From the NCBI GenBank assembly GCA_016215105.1, contig JACRLJ010000002.1, positions 1 through 64,000 on the forward strand: a stretch of DNA of 64,000 nucleotides, read 5' to 3'. Origin of the DNA: Candidatus Hydrogenedentota bacterium. Its GTDB lineage: Bacteria; Hydrogenedentota; Hydrogenedentia; Hydrogenedentales; SLHB01. A program made the position numbers and the translations under genes. The notes under the pieces are model-generated. The model had not been told where the DNA came from. It did not search any database and worked only from the letters and a program-made list of their open reading frames with translations. Below are positions 52,634 through 61,119 of this stretch, one piece after another (positions within the stretch are counted from its first letter, which is position 1; the number at the start of each line of letters is the position of its first letter).

Positions 52634-54021
52634 ACACCCTCAAAACCTTCCGGTTCTGGCTCGAGCCAGACCAGGACATCCCACGATTCAGACGGCTGCA
52701 ATGGGAGCTTATCGAGGTTCCCGTCGCTGAAGTCCTGCTTCAAGGCATCCACCCTTGGGCCGGCGCGGACAAACACCCCTCCTTGCTGGAGGAGTTCGTC
52801 AAGCACATGAACAGCGGCGCAGCCAAAGTGGCCTCGCTGGAGCCGATGCAGTACAGCCACGACATCACCTCCAGCCGTGACTATTGCTGGAGTGGGGCCT
52901 GCCTCTTCCAGGCCACGCTGAAGAATATCCAGCAAAACCTTTGTTTTGTCGACAGCCTTAGCTACCTCGAACTGCTGGAGATCGCCAAGGACCGCCTGCG
53001 AACGGCCTGGGGCAATGGACTAGCCTTGACACTGGCCAAGAGCGCCTATCCAGGGTTCCAGGAGTTACGCCAGTTCCTCAAAAGCAAGGACAAGAACATG
53101 AAACTGTCCAGCTACGACGACCTTGAACGTTACAATCTCGGGACGGTGCTCTCGCTGGACGACTTCGCGGAACGGGACACCCTGCTCATTTCCGAGGGTA
53201 TCCCGACCAAGAACTTCCGGTCCATGTCGGCGTTGTCCGAGATCGCGGACGAGCACGGGCGGCTATGCCTCGTTCCCGAAATACGGGACCTGAGTGTCGC
53301 GGTCATCACCAAGTCCGATCAGCCGCATGTCTGTGGCACGCACGTGATGTGGCACGTCACCCGCTCGGGAAACGTGTTAATGTTCCGGCCCGACACCGGA
53401 GAAAGCATCGTCAAACGCGAAGCCGCTGCCGAATTCGCCAAGCGCTGGCGTACGAACCAAGGCCACTTGGTGTTCCAAACCACCCTGGACCGGCTCAGCG
53501 AGATGACGGAAAAAGGAGAAGGCGCGCCATCCTTCCCCACCCTGCGCTACGGGGCGAAATCCAACGCGCCCACCGCGACGCTATCCCTGCAACCCTCCAA
53601 AGTGCCCGCGTTCTACATCGGGAAGTATCCAAGTAGACGATGCTCAGGAGACCAACTCCGGGAAATCCTGCGGACGCATGGCGTACCCATGACCGGCAAT
53701 AAGGAGGCCATGGTCCTGAAGCTGGCCAAGCTTGCGGCGGATAAGTACGAGCAAAGAAGGACGGAACTCGACCGCTTCTTCACGCGGCACCGTTACGTGC
53801 GCATCGGACAAGAACCGGCCAACGCCGAATACTTCGCTGTCTTGGAGGATATGGGTCACCTGCGTAACCTGCTGCTGACCATGTATGCGATGAAACACCT
53901 GCGCGGCGGCGCCGTTCTGGAGCCCGCGCACGAGAACGCGACGTACACGGTCGAGGAATTGGCCAGAGCGCTGGTGACGGGCAAGGTTGGCCTATCCGGA
54001 GGGTTCCTACGGGTGGCGTAA
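52630..54021 (+). CDS. Hypothetical protein with SAP-like domain
   Basis: A 463-residue protein whose ATG overlaps the MoxR stop (ATGA), indicating a tight functional link. Most of it is unrecognised mixed alpha/beta. Residues about 336-372 (SGDQLREILRTHGVPMTGNK, then EAMVLKLAKLAA) match the SAP motif that binds DNA. So the MoxR-VWA pair may act on DNA or a DNA-bound protein through this partner (inference). No catalytic motif is visible. Confidence 0.65.
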   Translation: MNTLKTFRFWLEPDQDIPRFRRLQWELIEVPVAEVLLQGIHPWAGADKHPSLLEEFVKHMNSGAAKVASLEPMQYSHDITSSRDYCWSGACLFQATLKNIQQNLCFVDSLSYLELLEIAKDRLRTAWGNGLALTLAKSAYPGFQELRQFLKSKDKNMKLSSYDDLERYNLGTVLSLDDFAERDTLLISEGIPTKNFRSMSALSEIADEHGRLCLVPEIRDLSVAVITKSDQPHVCGTHVMWHVTRSGNVLMFRPDTGESIVKREAAAEFAKRWRTNQGHLVFQTTLDRLSEMTEKGEGAPSFPTLRYGAKSNAPTATLSLQPSKVPAFYIGKYPSRRCSGDQLREILRTHGVPMTGNKEAMVLKLAKLAADKYEQRRTELDRFFTRHRYVRIGQEPANAEYFAVLEDMGHLRNLLLTMYAMKHLRGGAVLEPAHENATYTVEELARALVTGKVGLSGGFLRVA

Positions 54022-54031
54022 CCCATAACAG

Positions 54032-54070
54032 GGGAGGCGGAAGCGTCCAACATTGGCGCTTTCGCCTCCC
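54032..54070. terminator. Stem-loop between convergent genes
   Basis: GGGAGGCGGAAGCG and CGCTTTCGCCTCCC pair over 14 bases with one mismatch around an 11-base loop. It is placed between convergent genes and has no strong T-run. It may act as a bidirectional stop. Confidence 0.6.
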
Positions 54071-54107
54071 AAAGGCTGTCTTGTATGCTCGTCAAACCGC
54101 AGGCTGA

Positions 54108-55388
54108 CTACTGCTCCAGCGTAAATCCCGCGGGGAGGAGTTTCTGAGTAAGGCCGCCCGCGGTGAAAGAACGCTTGGCGGGAACGTCAACGAATCGTTG
54201 TTTACCAATATAGTTCTTAAGCGTGTTCGCAACATTCCGTTCGGGCCCCGACCCTTTCAACGCCTGAGACAATTCGATAAACCCGCCCAGACCGCATTCC
54301 TTCAAGATACTTGCAACGTCTTTGTCTTCTCGCAGATCGCCGTAAAGCAGGGTCCAGGGATCGTCAAGATGCAGGTATTCTATGTCTTCGCGTTTGAGGC
54401 CGAGCTTTTGGCGCAAGAGTTCCGCTTCCGGCGTGCCCTGCATGGTTGGGGACAGAAAAGTCCGAAGGACCACCTTCTCCTCAACCAGAGACGCGGCGAA
54501 GTAGCCGGGGATCGTCTCATCCGCTCCAACCTTGACGAGGTACTCCCCGTTGGGATTCCGTATGACTTCCGGCGTCAAGAGCGCCCTGACTGCCAGTCCC
54601 AGTACGAAATCCGCAACGATGGGCTGGTCGATGCGAAATCTCTCACAGAGACGCGTCAACGCATGCTCTTGGATATACACCGGAAGTGACTCCGTCCGGT
54701 CCTTGATCCCGAAGATGGAACTCGGCCATTCCAGCGGTTCGGGCTTCTCAACCCGGCCGAATCCATCGTAACACCGCACGCACGGACGGACCTTCCCGTC
54801 GATCGTAATGCGCTCAGTTTCGGGCGCCAATCTCTCGATGCGAACGATAATCACGGGACTCGCCGGGTTTTCCCTAAAATCCAGGGAAGACCAATACAAT
54901 GGCCCCTCGATGCGGGAATGGCAGGCGAGGATGGTCCCGACGTGCTTCTCCACCGTTACGAACGCCTGTTCTGCCAGTTCCTCTTTGTTCCAGGCGTCGA
55001 ATGCCCGGGCAAAACAGATCTCGGCGTCAGCGCACTGGTCGCGCGACGCGTCGGAATTGACCCAATTAACATAACTTTGTATGGGTATGATGAGTTCAAT
55101 CACGTCCTTGGCGTTGACACCACTTTTTCCATCGGTGCGGTCCACGACGGCCTTTTGAAGTTCTTCCGTGAGCGCGTGCTTGAGTTCCACTGACGCCGTG
55201 TCGCCCGCGTCACCACCGGCCACCTCGATTTCCAAGCGTGCCCTGTGGACCTTGCAGAAATAATTCTGGATGTGGGGTGGCAGCCCTTGAAAGGCGTCCA
55301 ACAGACCGCAAAGACTGAGGAAATGGCGGAACTTCTCGCGCCTATTCTGGCGTTTTTCACGATTTCGAAGCTTTTTCTTGCTCGGCAC
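54108..55388 (-). CDS. Hypothetical protein
   Basis: A 426-residue protein from a GTG with GAGGG seven bases upstream. The N-terminus is strongly basic (KKKLRNREKRQNRREKFRHF), followed by helical and then mixed sequence. A single C-x2-C (RPCVRCYDGF) lies near residue 205. No known domain is recognised. The basic tail suggests DNA or RNA binding. It is divergent from the radical SAM gene. Confidence 0.6.
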   Translation of the reverse strand: MPSKKKLRNREKRQNRREKFRHFLSLCGLLDAFQGLPPHIQNYFCKVHRARLEIEVAGGDAGDTASVELKHALTEELQKAVVDRTDGKSGVNAKDVIELIIPIQSYVNWVNSDASRDQCADAEICFARAFDAWNKEELAEQAFVTVEKHVGTILACHSRIEGPLYWSSLDFRENPASPVIIVRIERLAPETERITIDGKVRPCVRCYDGFGRVEKPEPLEWPSSIFGIKDRTESLPVYIQEHALTRLCERFRIDQPIVADFVLGLAVRALLTPEVIRNPNGEYLVKVGADETIPGYFAASLVEEKVVLRTFLSPTMQGTPEAELLRQKLGLKREDIEYLHLDDPWTLLYGDLREDKDVASILKECGLGGFIELSQALKGSGPERNVANTLKNYIGKQRFVDVPAKRSFTAGGLTQKLLPAGFTLEQ

Positions 55389-55787
55389 GAATCGTCCCTC
55401 AAGTTTGCTTCGTAGTGATTACGAATGGCCAACACGATTCCGCGTCCACTGCATCTACGGTCTTGCTTACGCCGGCCCTCAGAATCAGGTACATCGCGGC
55501 CGGTTTCATGACCTCAGGTGTGCCCGTCTTACGTACCCCATCTTACAACGGTGTCATGATGTGTCCCAAACTCGCCAGAGCCCTCCTGCGAACTGCGAAA
55601 GAACGCAAGAAAGGCAGGGATGGTTGTCTAATCCCGGTCTCTCAAGGGTGCCTGCCTCGGTGTACTGTCCACTGCCGGAGAGGCTTCGGAATTGCCTGTC
55701 AGCGCCGCGCCGCACATTCAGTGGACAAGAACGGTCTATAAGGGTAAGGGGGGACGCGCCGTCCCCTGCAAACAGGAGGTTCACACC
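55389..55787. other. Divergent intergenic region
   Basis: About 400 bases between the 426-residue gene and the radical SAM gene. No gene is supported here; the open frames lack ribosome binding sites and similarity. Both promoters should lie in this stretch. Confidence 0.45.
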
Positions 55788-56729
55788 ATGTCCACCGCAT
55801 ACAACGACCTATATAACCGGATCTTTGGCCACCAACCCCCGGACAGTGTGATTATTGGGGAGAGCGACGCGGATATCCTCAGTCCGGGCCGGGGATTCAT
55901 GGACGGCTTCCACTACACCATGCAACTTATGGTCGGCTGCCCCGGGGGATGCCTGTTTTGCTATGTTCCCACGGGATACATGCTGGCGCCTTCCGCCGTG
56001 AAGGGGCCCCACGGCAGCCTCTGGGGTTACGTCCTGCGAAACAAAAATGGTGTGCTGGCAAAGCTCCGCGCACACCTGGCCAAGGGAACGATTGCGGGCA
56101 AGACGCTCTATTGGAGCGGAGTGACGGATCCCTACGCGTCGTCTCCCAAGATAACCCGCGGAGTCTGGGAGGCGCTTTGTGACGCCGCCCCAGAACTTCG
56201 TCCGGGGCGCATTGCGGTGCAAAGCCGCTTCCGCCCCGACCGGGACGCGGAGTTCGTCACCGAATATGCGCGTCAGACACAACCTTCGGACGGAGGTCCC
56301 GCCGTGGTCTACAGCTATAGCATCGGAACGGATCGCAACGACCTGATTGACGCCTGGGAGCGCGCGACACCCTCGTTTGATCAACGTATGGCTTGCGTGG
56401 CCAAACTTCGGCAGGCGGGCCTGTTCGTGGTTATGACGCTTAGCCCTTTTGGCCCGTGGAACGATCTTCCCGGCGCGCTGGAACAGTTCAAAGCCCTGGG
56501 CGTAGCGTACATCACGGCGCTGTTCTTGAAGTGCGGCACACGGTCCGCAAACACCCCCAAGCTTTTCCGCGAATACCTTCAAGAGAACTATCCATATCTG
56601 CTGGACGAGCAGTGGCAGCATGAGCGGGTCCAGGAAATGCAGAGTGTTTTTGGCGTCGACCGCGTAATCGTGGGTCAGGATGGATTTCTCTCGTTGACGC
56701 GCCCACATCTGGTCGGCGCGAACGGTTAG
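55788..56729 (+). CDS. Radical SAM protein (SPL-like)
   Basis: A 313-residue protein with the radical SAM cluster motif C51-P-G-G-C55-L-F-C58 near the N-terminus, and YWSGVTDPYAS as a possible SAM-binding strand. The pattern resembles spore photoproduct lyase-like and phage-type radical SAM proteins. CAGGAGG upstream decides the ATG at 55788; an open frame continues 32 codons upstream without support. The reaction is unknown. It is the second cysteine-cluster enzyme on the element, beside the GP88-like protein. Confidence 0.78.
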   Translation: MSTAYNDLYNRIFGHQPPDSVIIGESDADILSPGRGFMDGFHYTMQLMVGCPGGCLFCYVPTGYMLAPSAVKGPHGSLWGYVLRNKNGVLAKLRAHLAKGTIAGKTLYWSGVTDPYASSPKITRGVWEALCDAAPELRPGRIAVQSRFRPDRDAEFVTEYARQTQPSDGGPAVVYSYSIGTDRNDLIDAWERATPSFDQRMACVAKLRQAGLFVVMTLSPFGPWNDLPGALEQFKALGVAYITALFLKCGTRSANTPKLFREYLQENYPYLLDEQWQHERVQEMQSVFGVDRVIVGQDGFLSLTRPHLVGANG

Positions 56730-56795
56730 GGATAATCTAACTTTAACGATTGCAGTCTCGCCCGCACTCGCCGAGGCCCGCAGAACAGCGAAAGG

Positions 56796-56803
56796 TTTAT
56801 ATA
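56796..56803 (+). promoter_or_regulatory. TTTATATA box in an AAAGG context (archaeal-like look)
   Basis: The sequence CGAAAGGTTTATATATTACC resembles a BRE-TATA element and shares AAGGTTTATA with 60459-60468. Both precede genes without a clear Shine-Dalgarno sequence. Chance is possible; the host signals are otherwise bacterial. Confidence 0.25.
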
Positions 56804-56848
56804 TTACCGGCCATTACCACTCCCCAGAAGCAACATACCGTGATTACC

Positions 56849-57469
56849 ATGCAATTCGGACCAACCCAATACCCCACTTATCGTGAATGGTACGCCTACA
56901 CATCCATCTACAAGCCCCGCTCTACATCTCAGACTGCCATTGCTCCTTCTTCGTCGTATTCCCGTTCTTTCTTTTCCGAACCTAGCCACAGCGCTGTCCC
57001 GTATATTCCAAGCCTGGCTTCTCCCCTGGACGCGCTCGCCGATTCCTTCACCACGCCGCCCGCGCAGGATCCGCTGGACGAACTCCTGTCCGGAAAACGC
57101 GCGTTCGCCGCCAAGAGTGTCGAAGACATCCTCGGCAGCATGTACGAACGCGAATCGCTCAAGTACGACAGCATCCGCGAACTGGACTACCAATCCTCCC
57201 AGATGAGAAACCGGCTCACCGCCTTGGAGAGCTGGCAGTGGGGCTTCAATCCGCAGATGGAGCGCGTCCGCCTCGGCGTCGAACAAGAACTTCATGACAT
57301 CGAGACCAACAAGCTCAAGGAACACGTGGAATGCTGGCGCGACGTTACCCGCCTCAAGACCGACCTGCGGGACGCGCTACGGGAGTTCAATCAGGAAAAA
57401 CAAAAAGGCGCGCTACTGGGCGCCGCCCCCTCAACCTCATGGATGTCCAAGAACTCTGCCGGAATCTGA
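56849..57469 (+). CDS. Helical protein upstream of HerA-like ATPase
   Basis: About 206 residues from the ATG at 56849; no ribosome binding site is apparent and a GTG lies nine bases earlier. The N-terminal part is Ser/Pro/Tyr-rich (TSIYKPRSTSQTAIAPSSSY) and probably disordered. The C-terminal part is a long helix or coiled coil (YERESLKYDSIRELDYQSSQ, then VEQELHDIETNKLKEHVECW). It overlaps the HerA-like gene by 31 bases, which suggests a partner or adaptor for that ATPase. No known family. Confidence 0.6.
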   Translation: MQFGPTQYPTYREWYAYTSIYKPRSTSQTAIAPSSSYSRSFFSEPSHSAVPYIPSLASPLDALADSFTTPPAQDPLDELLSGKRAFAAKSVEDILGSMYERESLKYDSIRELDYQSSQMRNRLTALESWQWGFNPQMERVRLGVEQELHDIETNKLKEHVECWRDVTRLKTDLRDALREFNQEKQKGALLGAAPSTSWMSKNSAGI

Positions 57470-59457
57470 AACCCCTCATCGGCCCCAAAGCGGACCAGTA
57501 CTGGCTCGCCTACCTCGCCGAAGACTATAAGGGCAAGCAGGAACTCGAAACAGCCTTAAGCCTCCTAGCTGCCCGCATGCTCGGCTCGGACGTCGAGAAT
57601 CCCGAAGTACACTTGTCCGCGCCACCCAAAGACGTCGTCGCCGGCGAGTACCCCCTGGGCACGCTGATATATGCAGACCGACCCCTGCACCCCTTCGGCC
57701 TACGGGAGGACGAACTCATCCAGCACACCGCCATCTTCGGCAGGTCGGGAGCGGGCAAAACGAATACGGTCTTTCACGTCATCCAAAATTTCATCAATCA
57801 TCAAAAACCATTCTTAATCTTCGATTGGAAACGCAACTACCGAGACCTGTTGGCCGTGTCTGAAAAAGAAATCCTCGTGTACACGGTGGGCCGGGACATC
57901 GCGCCCTTCGTGTTCAACCCCCTCATACCGCCTGAGGGCACGGACGCGGCCGTCTGGCTCAAAAAGCTCATTGAGATCATCGCCCACTCGTACTACCTCG
58001 GAGAGGGCGTCATGTTTCTGCTGCAGGAAGCCATCCACGCCGTGTATAAAGAGAACGGCGTGTATCAGGGAAAGCCAGCGAAATATCCGACGTTCAATGA
58101 CGTTCTAACGTGGCTCTATGAGCATCCGGTCAAGGGCAGGCAAGCCTTATGGATGGACTCAACTATGCGAGGCGTCAAGAGCATGTGCTTTGGCCACATG
58201 GGAAATGTAGTAAACACCGGGGTTCAACCCAATTTGGCGGAACTGCTCGGAAAGAACGTAATCATGGAATTAGACGGTCTGACCAATGCGGACAAGGCGC
58301 TCATTATCCAGTCTCTACTTCTGTGGATACACCATTACCGCCTGGCGCAGCCGAATAGGGAGACTTTCAAGCACGCGATCATCATCGAGGAAGCCCACCA
58401 TATCCTGGCCAAACAGGCGGCCGGACGCGGTGGAGAGGTCATTACCGAGACCATACTCCGAGAGATTCGTGAATTGGGTGAGGCGATCACGCTGGTCGAT
58501 CAGCATCCGAGCCTCATCTCATTGCCGGCCCTGGGCAACACGTACACGACCATCACCATGAACCTCAAACACAGCGCGGATGTGAGCGCCATCGCCGCCG
58601 CCATGCTGCTGCAAGATGAGGAGAAGGAAGTGCTGGGCCGCCTCCCTGTGGGTTCAGCAGTGGTGAAGCTTCAGGGGCGCTGGCCCCGCGCCTTCCGCAT
58701 CAAAGTCCCGCACTGGCCCATTCCAAAAGGAGCCGTGGATGACAATTCTTTGGCGGTGCGCATGAGCGCGCATAGGCTTGCGCCTCCCCCTGGTGCACTG
58801 CCGACTGACGATAACCCTTCTGCGGATTCCGAGGCGCCCGAGGACCGTGAGAGCCCCTCGGATCAGGACACGCGTCTCCTCACAGACATTGCCGCGCATC
58901 CCTTGTCCGGGGTGGTCGAACGCTACCGACGACTCGAAATAAGCCGGCGCAGAGGAAGCACACTGAAAGATAGCTACGTCCAGAAGGGATTAGTGGAAAC
59001 GGTAGATATTCCGACTCGTAGCGGCCGGGTCGTGCTCCTGCAATTGACCGAGCAAGGCAAACGTACGCTACGCGAGTTCGGGCATGAGGCGCCGGACCGG
59101 TCCCGCTGGGGCGGTCTCGAACACGAGTACTGGAAGGACAAAGTTTCCCAAGCCTTTACCGGCTGGGGATGGGAAGTGCGAGTCGAGGAACCGGTCAACG
59201 GATACACCGACCTCATCGCAAGAAAGGATGAACGGCAGGTCGCAGTCGAGATTGAAACGGGCAAGTCGGACTGGCGCGCCAATGTCGTTAAGAACGTCAA
59301 GAAGGGGTTCCCGAGCGTTCTGCTCGTGGCCACCAACGATCCCGCTTACGGCGAAATAGCCGCCGCGGCAGCCCAGGAGTTCCAGAACGCCGGTGTGAAA
59401 GTCATGCATGTTCAGGATGTGGTGGAGGTGAAAAACGAAGCAGAATTAGGGCTATAG
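57439..59457 (+). CDS. HerA-like ATPase fused to PD-(D/E)XK-like domain
   Basis: A protein of about 672 residues. An N-terminal region of about 85 residues precedes a DUF87/HerA ATPase domain with Walker A GRSGAGKT (101-108) and Walker B HAIIIEEAHHIL (about 313), plus an ITLVDQHPS sensor segment. A winged-helix-like stretch (about 490-560) follows. The C-terminal domain (about 565-670) has GYTDLIARKDERQVAVEIET, which fits a PD-(D/E)XK nuclease core (D..E-x-E) with a missing or displaced lysine, near a GWGWEVRVEEP strand. HerA ATPases pump DNA with nuclease partners; here the partner looks fused. There is no Shine-Dalgarno sequence, and the gene overlaps the upstream coiled-coil gene. Confidence 0.8.
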   Translation: MDVQELCRNLKPLIGPKADQYWLAYLAEDYKGKQELETALSLLAARMLGSDVENPEVHLSAPPKDVVAGEYPLGTLIYADRPLHPFGLREDELIQHTAIFGRSGAGKTNTVFHVIQNFINHQKPFLIFDWKRNYRDLLAVSEKEILVYTVGRDIAPFVFNPLIPPEGTDAAVWLKKLIEIIAHSYYLGEGVMFLLQEAIHAVYKENGVYQGKPAKYPTFNDVLTWLYEHPVKGRQALWMDSTMRGVKSMCFGHMGNVVNTGVQPNLAELLGKNVIMELDGLTNADKALIIQSLLLWIHHYRLAQPNRETFKHAIIIEEAHHILAKQAAGRGGEVITETILREIRELGEAITLVDQHPSLISLPALGNTYTTITMNLKHSADVSAIAAAMLLQDEEKEVLGRLPVGSAVVKLQGRWPRAFRIKVPHWPIPKGAVDDNSLAVRMSAHRLAPPPGALPTDDNPSADSEAPEDRESPSDQDTRLLTDIAAHPLSGVVERYRRLEISRRRGSTLKDSYVQKGLVETVDIPTRSGRVVLLQLTEQGKRTLREFGHEAPDRSRWGGLEHEYWKDKVSQAFTGWGWEVRVEEPVNGYTDLIARKDERQVAVEIETGKSDWRANVVKNVKKGFPSVLLVATNDPAYGEIAAAAAQEFQNAGVKVMHVQDVVEVKNEAELGL

Positions 59458-59600
59458 ACAAGCACTGGGTAATTGAATGGGGTGATCCCAGGAATACCCT
59501 GGAAGGATGACTGCTTCGAGCTAGTCCGAAGGCTATCCATCCGATTCCGTTCCCGCATAAGAGAACATTGGTCTATTCTTCGCAAGACAAGCTTGCTCGA

Positions 59601-59993
59601 CTATCCCAATATTCTCTTTAGAAACAAGAAGATGAGTTCCCAATCTTCTTGTTTCTCCGGCCTTCGCCCTCGAAAGTGAATACTCTTGAGCATATCCAGG
59701 TCTTCGTGACGAAGCCCGATTTCCTTCCCTCTCTTGCGCGCCAAGTCCCGCAGGGCCTTCGGGACCTTGGCCATAGTCTCTTCGGAATACTCCTCCGGGA
59801 CTCCCGCCAAGTCCGACACCGTAGTACCCAGGGCCGAGGCCAGCTTGCGCATGATCTCCCCCGTGGGGTTTGCGCGCCGGCCGCTTTCGATCTGCCAAAT
59901 GTAGGGTTTCGACACACTCGTTGCCTCGGCGAGTTCGGCCACGCTCAACCGCTTCGCCTCCCGCAAACTCTTTACCTTCTGCGCTAAGTCCAT
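59601..59993 (-). CDS. XRE-family repressor
   Basis: A protein of about 130 residues. The N-terminal HTH (1-65) has the cI/Cro pattern LREAKRLSVAELAEATSVSK, then YIWQIESGRRANPTGE. The C-terminal part (basic, then EDWELIFLFLKRILG) has no peptidase motif, so it is not a LexA-like self-cleaving repressor. GAGGG eight bases upstream of the ATG at 59993 decides the start. A promoter (TTGTCT-17-TATCAT) reads into it, and a second promoter faces right, so it probably controls the membrane-protein gene and its own expression. Confidence 0.78.
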   Translation of the reverse strand: MDLAQKVKSLREAKRLSVAELAEATSVSKPYIWQIESGRRANPTGEIMRKLASALGTTVSDLAGVPEEYSEETMAKVPKALRDLARKRGKEIGLRHEDLDMLKSIHFRGRRPEKQEDWELIFLFLKRILG

Positions 59994-60017
59994 ACGCCGA
60001 TCCCTCTTATGAATGCA

Positions 60018-60081
60018 ATGATACACGGAACCTATGCTTTAGACAACCCACTTGACGCAATTCGTGAGTATATGCGATAAT
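60018..60081. promoter_or_regulatory. Back-to-back promoters between repressor and membrane protein genes
   Basis: On the minus strand, TTGTCT (complement of 60041-60046) and TATCAT (complement of 60018-60023) are 17 bases apart and lead to the repressor. On the plus strand, TTGACG (60052-60057) and GATAAT (60076-60081) are 18 bases apart and lead to the membrane protein. The two -35 boxes are only five bases apart, so one bound repressor could block both. Confidence 0.7.
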
Positions 60082-60135
60082 ATATGTACAGTTTTCTTTC
60101 GAGAACACCCGGACACCCCACACAGGAGCATGGCC

Positions 60136-60429
60136 ATGGACTTCCTCAACAATACCTACTACCAAAACCCGGGGCTCTATAACGTCATCATCGGAGCCCT
60201 CATTTTCTACGGCCTCGGCCGCATCGCCTTCTGGCGCAACGCCGACGGCCTCCACGTCGGCGGACCACTCGCCGTTGGACTCGCCCTGCTACTCACCATC
60301 GCCATAACGGTTTGGGCGGAAGAGAACGGACGAAGTATCGCCGAGCTCGGGCCGATGGCCGCGGGACTCGTAGTGGGCGCCATCGTCACGATGGGCATTC
60401 ACGCATTCCGCAAGTCCGGCCAGTCCTGA
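60136..60429 (+). CDS. Small membrane protein with three helices
   Basis: A 97-residue protein from the ATG at 60136, seven bases after AGGAG; the ATG at 60130 is too close. Three hydrophobic segments are visible: LYNVIIGALIFYGLGRIAF, GPLAVGLALLLTIAITVWA and GPMAAGLVVGAIVTMGIHAF. No family is recognised; small three-helix proteins of this size occur on many integrative elements. It is transcribed away from the repressor. Confidence 0.6.
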   Translation: MDFLNNTYYQNPGLYNVIIGALIFYGLGRIAFWRNADGLHVGGPLAVGLALLLTIAITVWAEENGRSIAELGPMAAGLVVGAIVTMGIHAFRKSGQS

Positions 60430-60486
60430 CCCCACGCGGGAGTGGTGACAAATACGGAAGGTTTATAAGGACAGCCGCATTCCCTC

Positions 60487-60606
60487 ATGGGCATGAGGGA
60501 CTCTAACCAACTGAGGCGCTATCTGCGCGCCCGCGCCCGCCTGCGCGCCAAGCTCCGCGACATAGAACGAAGGCTGGCGCGCATCCCAAACCGGGTCAGG
60601 AGATAG
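60487..60606 (+). CDS. Tiny arginine-rich protein
   Basis: A frame of 37-39 residues (ATG at 60487 or 60493) rich in arginine: RRYLRARARLRAKLRDIERR, then a short tail. It forms one long basic helix. It has no Shine-Dalgarno sequence, but a TTTATAAG box lies about 20 bases upstream. A nucleic-acid-binding role is possible. It might be chance, but the composition is striking. Confidence 0.35.
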   Translation: MGMRDSNQLRRYLRARARLRAKLRDIERRLARIPNRVRR

Positions 60607-61119
60607 GCGCATAAACGCCATTACCAGCAGTTCGAGCAGGTCGCAACGCTCACTTCTCCCCTTCTGCTTCTTGGGGGGCAACCTTTTTGAGCAGAACACA
60701 CCCAATTTTAAGGGTAGGCGATAAACCCGGGCTGTTAAAACGCCACATCCACATAGTGCCTAACCCAGCGGTAAATTGAGCCACCCCGAAGACCGCGCGA
60801 AACCGGACGAATCCTGCGCAAGAACGTGATGTCCAGGCAAAATTCAGTCGGCCTTAAGCGTTTTCCGACCGGACCAAGGGTTTCAGCGGTGCTACGAGGC
60901 GGAGGGCAGTTACCTTTACAAAGTTGATTTACGTAATTGATTGCTCAGCTGACCTGTCCATCGTCGAGGAAGTGTGAAAATGAGCGACGCAACAAGGTCG
61001 TCACCAGCAAAGCGGACATCGTTACGATTCGTATGGTCTACTTGAATGGACTCAGACGGAACCAGAAATATCCGATGCAGCGGACCTCTGAACCGATTCC
61101 ATACTTACGGAGTGCCACG
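60607..61119. other. Intergenic region without a supported gene
   Basis: About 500 bases with no recognised gene. This may be the boundary zone of the element, but I find no copy of the tRNA 3' end here. Confidence 0.4.
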
